In this document: positions 37,629-47,268 of the stretch, piece by piece
How positions within the stretch are numbered: position 1 is the stretch's first letter
How the letters are laid out: each line of letters starts with the position of its first letter
Source: Promethearchaeota archaeon
GTDB taxonomy: Archaea; Asgardarchaeota; Lokiarchaeia; Sigyniarchaeales; SOKP01
Direction of reading: 5' to 3'
DNA length: 64,000 bases
Assembly (NCBI GenBank): GCA_016839765.1
Contig: JAEOTP010000043.1
Location: 62,001 to 126,000 of the forward strand
Notes under the pieces: generated by a model
Databases searched by the model: none
What the model was told of the DNA's origin: nothing
What the model saw: only the letters and a program-made list of their open reading frames with translations
Position numbers and translations under genes: made by a program

Positions 37629-38588
37629 ATGACTTTAAAAAGAAAATACCCCACTCAAGAAGTAAATCCAACTAATTTTTTAACTAATGAAGAAGTATTA
37701 AATCTTCTTGAAACTAAGCACACTTATAAATTTAAACAAAAAGATTTTCACAAACTTTATAATTGTGTTCATTGCAGAGAATGTGGCACCTCTGATGAAA
37801 GAATTTTATTAAAACAGAAATTTTTAAAAGATGGAAATAAAATTGAAGGTTTAGAAGAAGTAAAAAAGATTTATGAAAAATATGGAACTCCATATAAGGA
37901 TAGTAAAAACCGGATTAAATTCCCTAATGGTATCCCTACTAAAAGTGATACACTCCTTTATTTCGGGTGCTTTACAAGTGTTAAAAATCCTAGATATGGG
38001 GAAAATGTTGCGAACTACTTATTAAAACATAATGTTGAATATACCATTTTAAACAAAGAGATATGTTGTGGTTATCCCATTTTAGTCACTGGAATAATAG
38101 ATACCTATTATAAGCTTGTTGAGCGAAATAAGAAGATTTTCAAAGAAAGAGGGTTTAAAAGAATAATAACTGTTTGTCCCAGTTGTTATATGGTCTTTAA
38201 AAAACATTATAGTGATACAGGTATTAAGATAGACTATTTTACTGATTATCTAAAACCAGCTTCTAATAGGAAATCTGGAGATGTCTGTATTCAACATGCC
38301 TGTCCATTGGTATATGACTGTAAACCAGGGATAGATAAACAGATTGAAAACATTTTAAAAAAATCTGGGTATAGGGTTATTGATATTCCTTATTTTTGCT
38401 GTGGTGGCGGTGGAGGGATGCAATTAATCGAAGATACAATTGAAAAGATTGCAAAATTAAGGATGGGTGATTATAGAGGAAATTTCACCACCTACTATTG
38501 TCCTGACTGTGGATGGTTTATTAAGTTTTTCGGAAGAAAGCTAAAGATTAAACCAAAGCCAAAAGATATATGTGAACTTCTACTTTAA
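37629..38588 (+). CDS. CCG-domain (HdrB/GlpC-like) Fe-S oxidoreductase, copy 2
   Basis: CVHCREC; EICCGYPI...CPSCYM; FCCGGGGG...CPDCGW; colinear with the upstream paralog. Confidence 0.88.
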   Translation: MTLKRKYPTQEVNPTNFLTNEEVLNLLETKHTYKFKQKDFHKLYNCVHCRECGTSDERILLKQKFLKDGNKIEGLEEVKKIYEKYGTPYKDSKNRIKFPNGIPTKSDTLLYFGCFTSVKNPRYGENVANYLLKHNVEYTILNKEICCGYPILVTGIIDTYYKLVERNKKIFKERGFKRIITVCPSCYMVFKKHYSDTGIKIDYFTDYLKPASNRKSGDVCIQHACPLVYDCKPGIDKQIENILKKSGYRVIDIPYFCCGGGGGMQLIEDTIEKIAKLRMGDYRGNFTTYYCPDCGWFIKFFGRKLKIKPKPKDICELLL

Positions 38589-38603
38589 TTGAAAATATTA
38601 GTG

Positions 38604-39671
38604 CTAAATCATAGATATTTGGTAAGAATCTTCATGATGAGTATCTATCAGCCGATAAGCTAAATTTTTGAAACAATTTTCTATATTTTCTCCTGTTAAA
38701 GCAGAAGTTTCAAAATATTCAACATTTAATGCCTTTGCTAATCGTATGGCATCCGATTGGCTCACAATTCTTTCTTTGATCAAATCGATTTTATTACCTA
38801 TTAAATAACCTTCAATTTGAGGATTCTTTACAAAATATTTATCAATATCTTGATGCCAGTTAGAGATATGAGCAAAGGATAACGGTTTCGTTACATCATA
38901 AATTAATATAAAAGCACTTGCGGCTTCATAGAACTGCTTTCTTATTGCTTCAAACTTAGTTTGTCCTCCAATATCCCATAAAACTAACTCAACAGAATCA
39001 TCTTGTACATAAAATCTCTTTTGTGTTATGTTAAGTCCCATTGTGGGAACATAAGCCCTCATAAATACATTATCTGTGAATTTTAGAACTGTAGATGTCT
39101 TACCCACTGTTGGATCGCCAAGAATTATGACTTTAAACTTTTTTAAATCTTTTTCTTCAATCTCTTCTTTAATATCATATTCCTCATTAGCTTCTATTAG
39201 GATATTACTCTTGGAACGTAAATAATCAACTGTTTCACACAAGTTATTGCATAATATGATAATTTCTTCAGATAGTTTTTCTTTATCAAGATTATTTTCT
39301 TCAAATTGAATGATTTTTTGAGTTGTCTCATTAAAATATTTATCAATATAACTCATATATCTATAAAAAATAATATCATCTTTTTCATTAAACAAGAAAG
39401 CTAAAGCTGATTTAGCAGTTCCATTCTTTTGAGAAGTAATCTCTCGTTCAAAATATTTAATTACGATTTTTATTTTTAAATGTTTAAAAGGGTAAATTAA
39501 TAATATTTCAGGGATAAATGCTTGATCTCCAGAAAGGAGATTGTTACATTTTAATTCAATAAGGTTTCTAAATTCCCCTGGAATGTCTGATGGATACCAA
39601 AAAACAGATTTTGGCTCATTTACATCATCTAGATTAATATAAAAAATAGCAGGTATGAAATTTAAACTCAT
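38604..39671 (-). CDS. Rab/Ras-like small GTPase with about 170-aa N-terminal domain
   Basis: KVIILGDPTVGKTSTVLKFTDNVFMRAYVPTMGLNI, LVLWDIGGQTKFEAIRKQFYEAASAFILIYDVT, IGNKIDL, ETSALTGENIE. Confidence 0.92.
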   Translation of the reverse strand: MSLNFIPAIFYINLDDVNEPKSVFWYPSDIPGEFRNLIELKCNNLLSGDQAFIPEILLIYPFKHLKIKIVIKYFEREITSQKNGTAKSALAFLFNEKDDIIFYRYMSYIDKYFNETTQKIIQFEENNLDKEKLSEEIIILCNNLCETVDYLRSKSNILIEANEEYDIKEEIEEKDLKKFKVIILGDPTVGKTSTVLKFTDNVFMRAYVPTMGLNITQKRFYVQDDSVELVLWDIGGQTKFEAIRKQFYEAASAFILIYDVTKPLSFAHISNWHQDIDKYFVKNPQIEGYLIGNKIDLIKERIVSQSDAIRLAKALNVEYFETSALTGENIENCFKNLAYRLIDTHHEDSYQISMI

Positions 39672-39855
39672 TTTACCTAATTTTAAGATTATCTTAGTAA
39701 ATTTTTTGGTATGATAAAGAATTATTTATTATTTATATTTGATTTAGATGAATGTTATTCAGGTGATATCAGAATGATACTGAAAATGGAAATAAATATA
39801 AAATTTATTGTTATAAAGAAAGTAGATTATAGAAAAAAAAGATTTTAAGGTTTTC

Positions 39856-40338
39856 TTGGTGCCAAAGGACTTTACTATACGTTTAGCAACGATAAAAGAT
39901 GCTAAAGCAGTTCATGAGGTTTTATTAGCTGCTTTTGAAGAATATCGTTGTTTTTATTCTCCAGAAGGATTTGCAGACACTGTTTTATCAGAAGAAAAAG
40001 CAAAAGATCGTATTAAAGAAACGAAAGTATATGTAGCTGTTGATCAACACCGTAAAATAATTGGGACTATTGGTTGGCAGAAATTAAATGAAAATGAAGG
40101 ACATATTCGAGGAATGGGAGTAATACCAAGTCAGCAAGGCAGAGATAGTCCTGCAACATCGCTATTAAGACAAGTAGAAAGAGCTGCTCAGTTAGAAAGT
40201 TGTAAAATCTTGACTCTTGACACAACTGAAATTCTTAAAAGAGCTCAAAACTTTTATGAAAAAAATGGTTTTCAGAAAACTGGGAAAATTGGGGATTTCT
40301 TTGGGTCAATAATTTATGAATTTGCAAAGATATTATAA
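39856..40338 (+). CDS. GNAT family N-acetyltransferase
   Basis: IRLATIKDAKAVHEVLLAAFEEY, IRGMGVIPSQQGRDSPATSLLRQVE, NFYEKNGFQKTG. Confidence 0.85.
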   Translation: MVPKDFTIRLATIKDAKAVHEVLLAAFEEYRCFYSPEGFADTVLSEEKAKDRIKETKVYVAVDQHRKIIGTIGWQKLNENEGHIRGMGVIPSQQGRDSPATSLLRQVERAAQLESCKILTLDTTEILKRAQNFYEKNGFQKTGKIGDFFGSIIYEFAKIL

Positions 40339-40476
40339 AAAAACACCAATTTTTAAACTATTAGTTATTCATAACTTAATTTTAATTTTAACGTTAATTA
40401 GCTCAATTTAATTTATAATTTATACAAAAAAAAATTTTAAATCTAAATTCAAATATTCATAATAGATGGTGATTTA

Positions 40477-41169
40477 ATGTTATTTTCCCAAAATGAGATT
40501 GATAATATTAAAAGAGAAATGAGTAAATTGAAGAATAAGGTAATCCTGAAATTGTTTACAGACTTTAAAACTCAAGAAAATAATACGAAAGTACGTAATT
40601 GTATGGGTTGTGAGGGTACTTATGAATTATTGAATAAATTAGTAGAATTTTCAGATGGAAAGTTAATGATTGAAGAGTATTCTATTGAGGAAAACAAAGA
40701 TGAAGCTAAAAAGTACGATGTTAAAAGGATACCTGCAATTTTGTTTGTCGATGAGAATGGTAATGAAGTAATTAGATATTCAGCACACCCAACTGGAGCT
40801 GAATTTGTACCTTTTCTCAATAGCATCCAATACTTTTCAGGAGTAAGACCTTATTATGCCGATCAAATCCTTACACATCTTAAAAAGATTGATAAATCAA
40901 AAATGAAGATTTTTATTACACCTACATGTCCATATTGTCCTGCAACAGTTCCAGTTTTAACTTTGTTCGCGATTATATCCAAAGGAAAGATTTCAGCAGA
41001 AATAATTGACGTTAATTTAAATCCTGACCTTGCTATGAAATACCAAGTTCAGGGAGTCCCTCACACGGTTGTTAATGAAACTGAGAATATTTATGGAATG
41101 TTTACGCCTCAGGATTTACTAGATAAACTTACCAAAGGAAAAAGAGATTTTGGAGGAATGTATGCTTAA
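40477..41169 (+). CDS. Protein disulfide oxidoreductase-like (double thioredoxin fold), copy 1
   Basis: CMGC in the N-terminal half and FITPTCPYCPATVP in the C-terminal half. Confidence 0.88.
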   Translation: MLFSQNEIDNIKREMSKLKNKVILKLFTDFKTQENNTKVRNCMGCEGTYELLNKLVEFSDGKLMIEEYSIEENKDEAKKYDVKRIPAILFVDENGNEVIRYSAHPTGAEFVPFLNSIQYFSGVRPYYADQILTHLKKIDKSKMKIFITPTCPYCPATVPVLTLFAIISKGKISAEIIDVNLNPDLAMKYQVQGVPHTVVNETENIYGMFTPQDLLDKLTKGKRDFGGMYA

Positions 41170-41180
41170 TCTGAATTAGG

Positions 41181-41873
41181 GTGTTAAGAATGTCGCAAGA
41201 TGAAAAATATAAGGAAATTATTAAAAGAGAAATGGCAAAATTAAATAGACCTGTTAAACTTAAAGTAGTTACTTCTCAATCAGCTAAACCAGACGGAACT
41301 AAAATACGAGCATGTATGGATTGTGATCAATTTTTGTCTCTTTTACGAGTATATGAAGAAAATTCAAATGGTCTATTAACTATTGAAGAATTATCAATTG
41401 ATGAAAACCCTGATTTCGCCAAACGGTATGATATTCAACGAGTTCCTACAATATTATTCATTGATGAACAAGGAAGGGAATATATTCGTTATTTAGCAGC
41501 CCCTCAAGGCGGTGAAATCCAACCATTTATCCAAGCAGTCTTTACATTTGCAGGAGCTCCCAATTATTACGAAGCCACAATAAAGAAGAATCTAGATCGC
41601 ATATCTCCCTCTACACTGAAAATCATGATAACTAATCAATGTCCCTATTGCCCTCAGGTTGTTACTATTGCAAACCAATTTGCAATTGCGTCTGAAGGAA
41701 AAGTTAGAACTGTTGTTGTAGATATTATGGCAAATCCAGATATTGGTCAGTATTATGATGCGGCAGGGGTTCCTTACACTATTATAAATGACCAAAAAAC
41801 ACTGGTTGGTATGATTGGACCCAATGAAATCCTAAGGGCATTAATTGGAGGTAATATTCGTGTTCAATATTGA
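41181..41873 (+). CDS. Protein disulfide oxidoreductase-like, copy 2
   Basis: CMDC in the N-terminal half and ITNQCPYCPQVVT in the C-terminal half; VPTILFIDEQG. Confidence 0.88.
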   Translation: MLRMSQDEKYKEIIKREMAKLNRPVKLKVVTSQSAKPDGTKIRACMDCDQFLSLLRVYEENSNGLLTIEELSIDENPDFAKRYDIQRVPTILFIDEQGREYIRYLAAPQGGEIQPFIQAVFTFAGAPNYYEATIKKNLDRISPSTLKIMITNQCPYCPQVVTIANQFAIASEGKVRTVVVDIMANPDIGQYYDAAGVPYTIINDQKTLVGMIGPNEILRALIGGNIRVQY

Positions 41874-41874
41874 T

Positions 41875-42804
41875 ATGGAAGGTATTGATTTAGAAAAAAT
41901 ATATGATTTAATTGTCCTAGGAGGAGGACCAACTGCAATTGGTTGCGCGATTTATGCCGCAAGATTCGCAATGGATGTTTTGATTATAGGAAAGATCTTT
42001 GGTGGCCTAATTGCGACAACCCATCTTGTGGAGAATTATCCAGGAATAACCTCAACAAGCGGTCAGGGGTTAATGGAAATGTTCAAGGATCATATGGATT
42101 CATTAAGTATACCATATATATCGGATGAGATAAGAAGTATAGAAAAAATAGACGACTATTTTGTTTTACACTCTTTTTTTCAACAGTTTAAAGCATATAC
42201 AGTTTGTATCGCAACTGGTTCAGAAAGAAAAAAGTTGGGAATTCCAGGTGAAGAAGAATTCGCTGGAAGAGGGGTATCTTACTGTGCAACTTGTGATGGC
42301 CCTTTTTATAAGGATAAAACTGTGTGTGTAATTGGTGGGAGTGATTCAGCTGCAAAAGAAGCTTTATTTTTAGCTCAGAACGTTAAGAAGGTATATATTA
42401 TTTATCGTGGCGAAGAAATTAGAGCCGAGCCAATTAATAAAAAAAGAGTGTATGAAAATGATAAAATTGAAATCATAAATAATACCAATATAGTAGAAAT
42501 TAAAGGAGATACTAAGGTTAAATCAGTTATTTTTGAAAGTGGAAAAGAATTTAAAATAGATGGTGTATTCATCGAAATTGGATCGCTTCCAAATTCAGAT
42601 TTAGCAAAAAAATTAGAAGTAGAAACAAATAAAAAAGGAGAAATTAAGATTAACCGAAAGTCTGAGACTAATGTACCTGGAATATTTGCTGCTGGAGATG
42701 TGGCAGATGCTCCCTTTAAACAAGCGATTACAGGAGTTTCTGAAGGTGTAATTGCCGCTTATTCTGCTTTTGATTACCTAAAGCAAACAAAAATAGAGTA
42801 TTGA
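41875..42804 (+). CDS. trxB: Thioredoxin reductase
   Basis: YDLIVLGGGPTAIGCAIYAARF, SYCATCDGPFYKDKTVCVIGGSDSAAKEAL, GIFAAGDVAD. ORF track start 41845 overlaps the upstream gene; ATG at 41875 fits the family start. Confidence 0.93.
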   Translation: MEGIDLEKIYDLIVLGGGPTAIGCAIYAARFAMDVLIIGKIFGGLIATTHLVENYPGITSTSGQGLMEMFKDHMDSLSIPYISDEIRSIEKIDDYFVLHSFFQQFKAYTVCIATGSERKKLGIPGEEEFAGRGVSYCATCDGPFYKDKTVCVIGGSDSAAKEALFLAQNVKKVYIIYRGEEIRAEPINKKRVYENDKIEIINNTNIVEIKGDTKVKSVIFESGKEFKIDGVFIEIGSLPNSDLAKKLEVETNKKGEIKINRKSETNVPGIFAAGDVADAPFKQAITGVSEGVIAAYSAFDYLKQTKIEY

Positions 42805-43029
42805 TTTCATTTTCTGTTTATTTATTGAATTATTAACTTTAGTTTTTCATTTCGTAATATTAATTTTTGAAATCTAATTCTAAGACAGAGAAAGTAAGGA
42901 TAATAGTGGGATCATAAGTAATCTTTAACATTAAGCAATTTTATTTTGCTTTCTTTTATTTATTCTTTAAGAAGCTCTTATCTTTATTAATTCATAGTTA
43001 GCACTAAAAATTTGACAAGCTCGTTGAAC

Positions 43030-43045
43030 TTACGAAATATCGTAA
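43030..43045. promoter_or_regulatory. Inverted repeat TTACGA-AATA-TCGTAA upstream of ZIP transporter
   Basis: Perfect 6-4-6 inverted repeat upstream of a ZIP / DtxR-like pair. Confidence 0.45.
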
Positions 43046-43107
43046 AATTCAAATATTCTTTTATACTAATTACAATAAAAAAAAGTGAAAGTGATTAAAT
43101 TATTTTA

Positions 43108-43854
43108 GTATGGATTATTGTCTTTAGCATTTTAGGAAGCTTAGGAGCTATTTGTGCAGCAGCAATATTTATACTCTTTAATGAAAAAGTTCAAAAATTA
43201 ATGATTTCTATCCTACTTTCTTACGCTATTGGAGTTTTACTTACAGCATCTTTATTTGGTTTAATACCTGAAGCAATAGAAAGTGTAGGAGAACCTCATC
43301 TTATAATGCTATTTGTCTTAGGTGGAATATTGTTCTTTTTCATCTTAGAGAAGATCATAATTTGGCGTAATTGCCAAGATGAGGTATGTGATATACATAA
43401 CGCTGCTGGGCCTCTTGTCTTAATAGGTGATGCAGTACACAATTTTACTGATGGTGTTGTTATTGCTGCGGCTTTTTTAACCGATTTTTCAGTTGGTATT
43501 GTAGTTGGTCTTTCTATTCTGATACACGAAATCCCACAGGAGACGGGTGATTTTGGTATTTTGTTACACGGTGGTTATTCACGAAGCAAGGCATTTTTAT
43601 TAAATGCTATTTCAAGTATGGCTACAATTCCATCTGCAATTATTAGTTATTTTGTATTAGATGTGTTCTCCATAGCTGTACCTTATTTATTAGCAATTTC
43701 TGCGGCTAGTTTTATTTATATAGCTTTAACCGATCTTACTCCTCAACTTCACCAAAGGGCTAATCCCAAATACTCAATTCGCCAAATAGTTCTAATCTTA
43801 ACAGGTATAACAACTATGATACTTATCATAATGCTCACTATTCACCAACATTAA
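43108..43854 (+). CDS. ZIP family metal transporter
   Basis: VHNFTDGVVIAAAF and HEIPQETGDFGILL; coding sequence VWIIVFSILGSLGAICAAAIFILFNEKVQKLM precedes the track start at 43201, with no standard start codon seen upstream. Confidence 0.88.
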   Translation, partial: VWIIVFSILGSLGAICAAAIFILFNEKVQKLMISILLSYAIGVLLTASLFGLIPEAIESVGEPHLIMLFVLGGILFFFILEKIIIWRNCQDEVCDIHNAAGPLVLIGDAVHNFTDGVVIAAAFLTDFSVGIVVGLSILIHEIPQETGDFGILLHGGYSRSKAFLLNAISSMATIPSAIISYFVLDVFSIAVPYLLAISAASFIYIALTDLTPQLHQRANPKYSIRQIVLILTGITTMILIIMLTIHQH

Positions 43855-43897
43855 AACAACTCATTATTCTTTCATAAATTTCATTTGTGGTTGAAAA

Positions 43898-44320
43898 ATG
43901 CTTGATATTGATAGTAAAGTGTTAAAATATCTATATAAGTATCCAACACAAAAAGTGGGGGAAATTGCAAGAAAATTTGGATTAGCTCATTCCACAATAG
44001 GGAGTTCTGTTAAAAGATTGGAAAAAGAAAATTTAGTTAAATATAAAAGATATCAATTGGTTGAACTTACAGAGAAAGGCAAAGATTTAACTATTGAATT
44101 ATCTAGACACGCGCAATTACTTGAATTATTGCTTTGTAACGAATTAGGAATTACAGCAGAACACGCCCATCAAGAAAGCGAGAAGTTTAATCTGCTATTT
44201 TCATGCGAGACTATTAACAAAATTTGTGAAAAGTATAATCATCCAAAAACATGCCCCTGTGGAGATGTAATAAATAATTCTCCTAATTGTTTCTGTGAAG
44301 AATATACAAGGGAATTTTGA
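43898..44320 (+). CDS. DtxR-like metal-responsive transcriptional regulator
   Basis: wHTH VGEIARKFGLAHSTIGSSVKRLEKENLVKYKRYQLVELTEKG; dimer region RHAQLLELLL...HPKTCPCGDVI. Confidence 0.8.
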   Translation: MLDIDSKVLKYLYKYPTQKVGEIARKFGLAHSTIGSSVKRLEKENLVKYKRYQLVELTEKGKDLTIELSRHAQLLELLLCNELGITAEHAHQESEKFNLLFSCETINKICEKYNHPKTCPCGDVINNSPNCFCEEYTREF

Positions 44321-44396
44321 TTGTTTTAGATTAAGAACCGAATTATTATAGAATATAATCTAAATAGATAAAAATTAATTTATTTTAGCATATTTA

Positions 44397-44636
44397 ATGA
44401 GTGAAGTAAATAATCAACCTAATATTGAGAGTTATAGATTTCACCATATAGATACTAATAAATGTAAGCAGTGTAAAGATTTTTCATGTGAAGAAGCTTG
44501 TTTCAGAGGAATTTATGAGGTTATTAATAAAAAAAATCAACCAAAATGCATTGTCATTGAAGAACGGGAAGATCGATGTGTTAAATGTCATATTTGTACA
44601 ACTACTTGTAAATTAAGAGCAATTACTATAGATTAA
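44397..44636 (+). CDS. Small 4Fe-4S ferredoxin-like protein
   Basis: CKQCKDFSCEEAC and CVKCHICTTTCKLRAIT. Confidence 0.8.
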   Translation: MSEVNNQPNIESYRFHHIDTNKCKQCKDFSCEEACFRGIYEVINKKNQPKCIVIEEREDRCVKCHICTTTCKLRAITID

Positions 44637-44808
44637 TCTTTTTTACCTATTTTTAATTAGCTTGAATTTCAAAGTAGTAAAGTCATCATTTTTAAGTTAT
44701 TTTTTTCCGATACTTAACGTATTTTATGATTGAAAAATTATAAACAATAAATTACAAAAATTATTATTCAAATTATAAAATCAAAATAATTTTTAGAAGG
44801 AATAGTAT

Positions 44809-45348
44809 ATGATTTCAGAAAAATTAAAACTTGATGATATCGATCGACAAATAATTACTCTAGTACAAGAGGATCCAAATCTCACACATACTCAGATTGC
44901 TGAAAAGATCAATCGATCCCAACCTACAGTAGGTATGCGGATAAAAAAGCTTGAAAAAGAAGGAATACTTCAATTTCAACCAGGAATTAACTTTAAGAAG
45001 GTGCAGCTCCATTTAGCGACTGTTGAAATTAATACCCGTAATCCTGAAGAAGTTTTGGAAATGGGAACGTGTTGCCCATTTATGTTAAATGCTTTTAGGT
45101 TAAGTGGAGATCATAATATTTGTATACTCCTTACTAGTAGTAGTTTAAGTAAACTTGATGCTATTGTTAATTATCATTTTCGAAAAAATCCAGAAGTGAG
45201 TTCAGTATCAATGGAAATAGTTACAGATATAGCAAAAGATTTCGTATTACCTATTGATTTTGATTCTGAACATCATGAGCCTAATGATGAAGTAGGTTGT
45301 GGAGAGAAATGTAAATATAAACTAGCTAAAATGAGAGGAGACATTTAA
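44809..45348 (+). CDS. Lrp/AsnC family transcriptional regulator with C-terminal CGEKC
   Basis: LDDIDRQIITLVQEDPNLTHTQIAEKINRSQPTVGMRIKKLEKEGIL; C-terminal VGCGEKCKYKLAKM. Confidence 0.85.
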   Translation: MISEKLKLDDIDRQIITLVQEDPNLTHTQIAEKINRSQPTVGMRIKKLEKEGILQFQPGINFKKVQLHLATVEINTRNPEEVLEMGTCCPFMLNAFRLSGDHNICILLTSSSLSKLDAIVNYHFRKNPEVSSVSMEIVTDIAKDFVLPIDFDSEHHEPNDEVGCGEKCKYKLAKMRGDI

Positions 45349-45403
45349 TAATAAATTATTCTTAATTAACTCATTAAATTTGAATAAAAAAAAAGATTTT
45401 AGG

Positions 45404-45973
45404 CTATTTTTCTTTCTCTATTTGATCAAACTTATATTTAGGAAGATTTACATTAAGGTTGCAATTTGGTCCACAATTATCTGAATGAAAATCAAACCTT
45501 TCAATTTGAAAATCAATAGGGACAACAAAATCGTGTACAGATTCTATTAGTACATTCGTTTTTACATTAATTACATTTGGATCTTTTCTAAAGCATACAT
45601 CCACTAGTCTTTCAATTGTTTGGAGATCTGAAGCAGATATAAAACATAATAAATTAAATTCACCAGAAATTTTAAAAGCATGATTAATAAAAGGACAATT
45701 CTTAATTTTTTTAACCACCGATTCGACATCTTTAGTAGATATAAACACTATAGCCACTTTTATATCAACCTTTTTAATATTAAATCCAACTTGTTTTGTT
45801 AATAAATTTTTACGCTCTAATTTAATAATTCGAGCGCCAATTGCAGGCTGACTTTTCTCCACTTCGATAGCAATCTGGCTATGAGTAATATCTGGATCAT
45901 TTTCAATCATTTCAATGATTTTGTAATCGTCATCATCAATATTTAATAATTCCTTAAAAGTTTTCTTTATCAT
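45404..45973 (-). CDS. Lrp/AsnC family transcriptional regulator, convergent paralog
   Basis: DDDYKIIEMIENDPDITHSQIAIEVEKSQPAIGARIIKLERKNLL; C-terminal SDNCGPNCNLNVN. Confidence 0.85.
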   Translation of the reverse strand: MIKKTFKELLNIDDDDYKIIEMIENDPDITHSQIAIEVEKSQPAIGARIIKLERKNLLTKQVGFNIKKVDIKVAIVFISTKDVESVVKKIKNCPFINHAFKISGEFNLLCFISASDLQTIERLVDVCFRKDPNVINVKTNVLIESVHDFVVPIDFQIERFDFHSDNCGPNCNLNVNLPKYKFDQIEKEK

Positions 45974-46251
45974 CTTTCTAATCTTCTACCTTTTTGGATT
46001 TTGATTAATTATTAATTGATTTATTCCTTGTACCTAGAGAGGGATTTCTAATTTAAATTTTGTTTCTATGAATATAAAATTTAATTATACTTATTATTAA
46101 GAATTATGAATAGTTATGATTAAGATCTTTTATTTTATAAATTATTATCTGGAACACCTTATATTGATAAAGGTTTGTCATTTAAAAAGAGTTAAATCGG
46201 AATAATTTTTTAGCTAAAAGAGACATCTATATATTTATTATGTTTTTGACA

Positions 46252-47223
46252 TTAAAGAATACTGATGAAAAGATTTAATATTACAATGATAATAATAAAT
46301 CCAATCATTCCTATCAAAAATTTTAGAGGTTCTCCTTTTTCTTTCTCAGGAATGACTTCTCTTACAATTATATATAAGATTATTCCTGATATAAAAGAGA
46401 ATGCGATAAATAAAAGCTCAGTGTTAAGATCGATAAAGATTTTAATAATAAACCCAATAAGAATACCAGATATAGCTGAAGTTGCTAATAAATATTTCTT
46501 AATCGATCTGGTATCAATTTCCGGCTTTTCATAAATATCCAAATCAGTAAAAATGATATGGACTTCTGATCTGTTTGTTATAATTGTTCGGAACCAAGCA
46601 AATATAAAAAAGAGTATTCCATCTACAATATTAATTAATAATAATCCTACTAAAATAATACCCACTAGAAAATGATAAATATAATCAGTAAGATATCGAA
46701 ATTTTGATAAATCCTCATTTATATGGTTTTGAATTTTGATCTTATATTTTTGGATTTCATTAATCACGTCTTCTTCTTGTTGATTCAAAGTTGATAGGGT
46801 TTGAGCGATATCTCTTAAAGTATATTCATCTAAATCGCTCTTTTTTAGCTCATTAGTCAATATCTTTTCCATATTTTTTTCAACTGACTCTAAAATCTTT
46901 TCTTTTTCAAGTAATTTTCTCATTCTTTTTTGCGAACGACTCTCTACTTTTTGTAATATCAATTTTTCACTAATATGGATAAAACAAAATCCTAATAAAA
47001 CGAATAGGTATTCTAAAAATTTTAAATGAAAAGGATATTCAGGTAAATTTCCTGCTATTTCAGGTAATACAATTATAAAGAAGTACGCTACTGAAATACC
47101 AGCTATTAATGAGACATGTAATTTAAGATGTTTTTGTTCGTAAAAATCAGCGATAAAAAATAGAACACCAAATACTAAAGATAAAATTAAAACGGTTATT
47201 AAATCAACTAACATTAAATACAA
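46252..47223 (-). CDS. Multi-TM membrane protein with central cytoplasmic coiled region (ZIP-like topology)
   Basis: TM segments flanking KRMRKLLEKEKILESVEKNMEKIL; no HNxxDG or HExPxE motif. Confidence 0.5.
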   Translation of the reverse strand: MYLMLVDLITVLILSLVFGVLFFIADFYEQKHLKLHVSLIAGISVAYFFIIVLPEIAGNLPEYPFHLKFLEYLFVLLGFCFIHISEKLILQKVESRSQKRMRKLLEKEKILESVEKNMEKILTNELKKSDLDEYTLRDIAQTLSTLNQQEEDVINEIQKYKIKIQNHINEDLSKFRYLTDYIYHFLVGIILVGLLLINIVDGILFFIFAWFRTIITNRSEVHIIFTDLDIYEKPEIDTRSIKKYLLATSAISGILIGFIIKIFIDLNTELLFIAFSFISGIILYIIVREVIPEKEKGEPLKFLIGMIGFIIIIVILNLFISIL

Positions 47224-47268
47224 TGATTTAATTATAATTTTTTAAAGTTGTCATTATGATTTCTTTAT

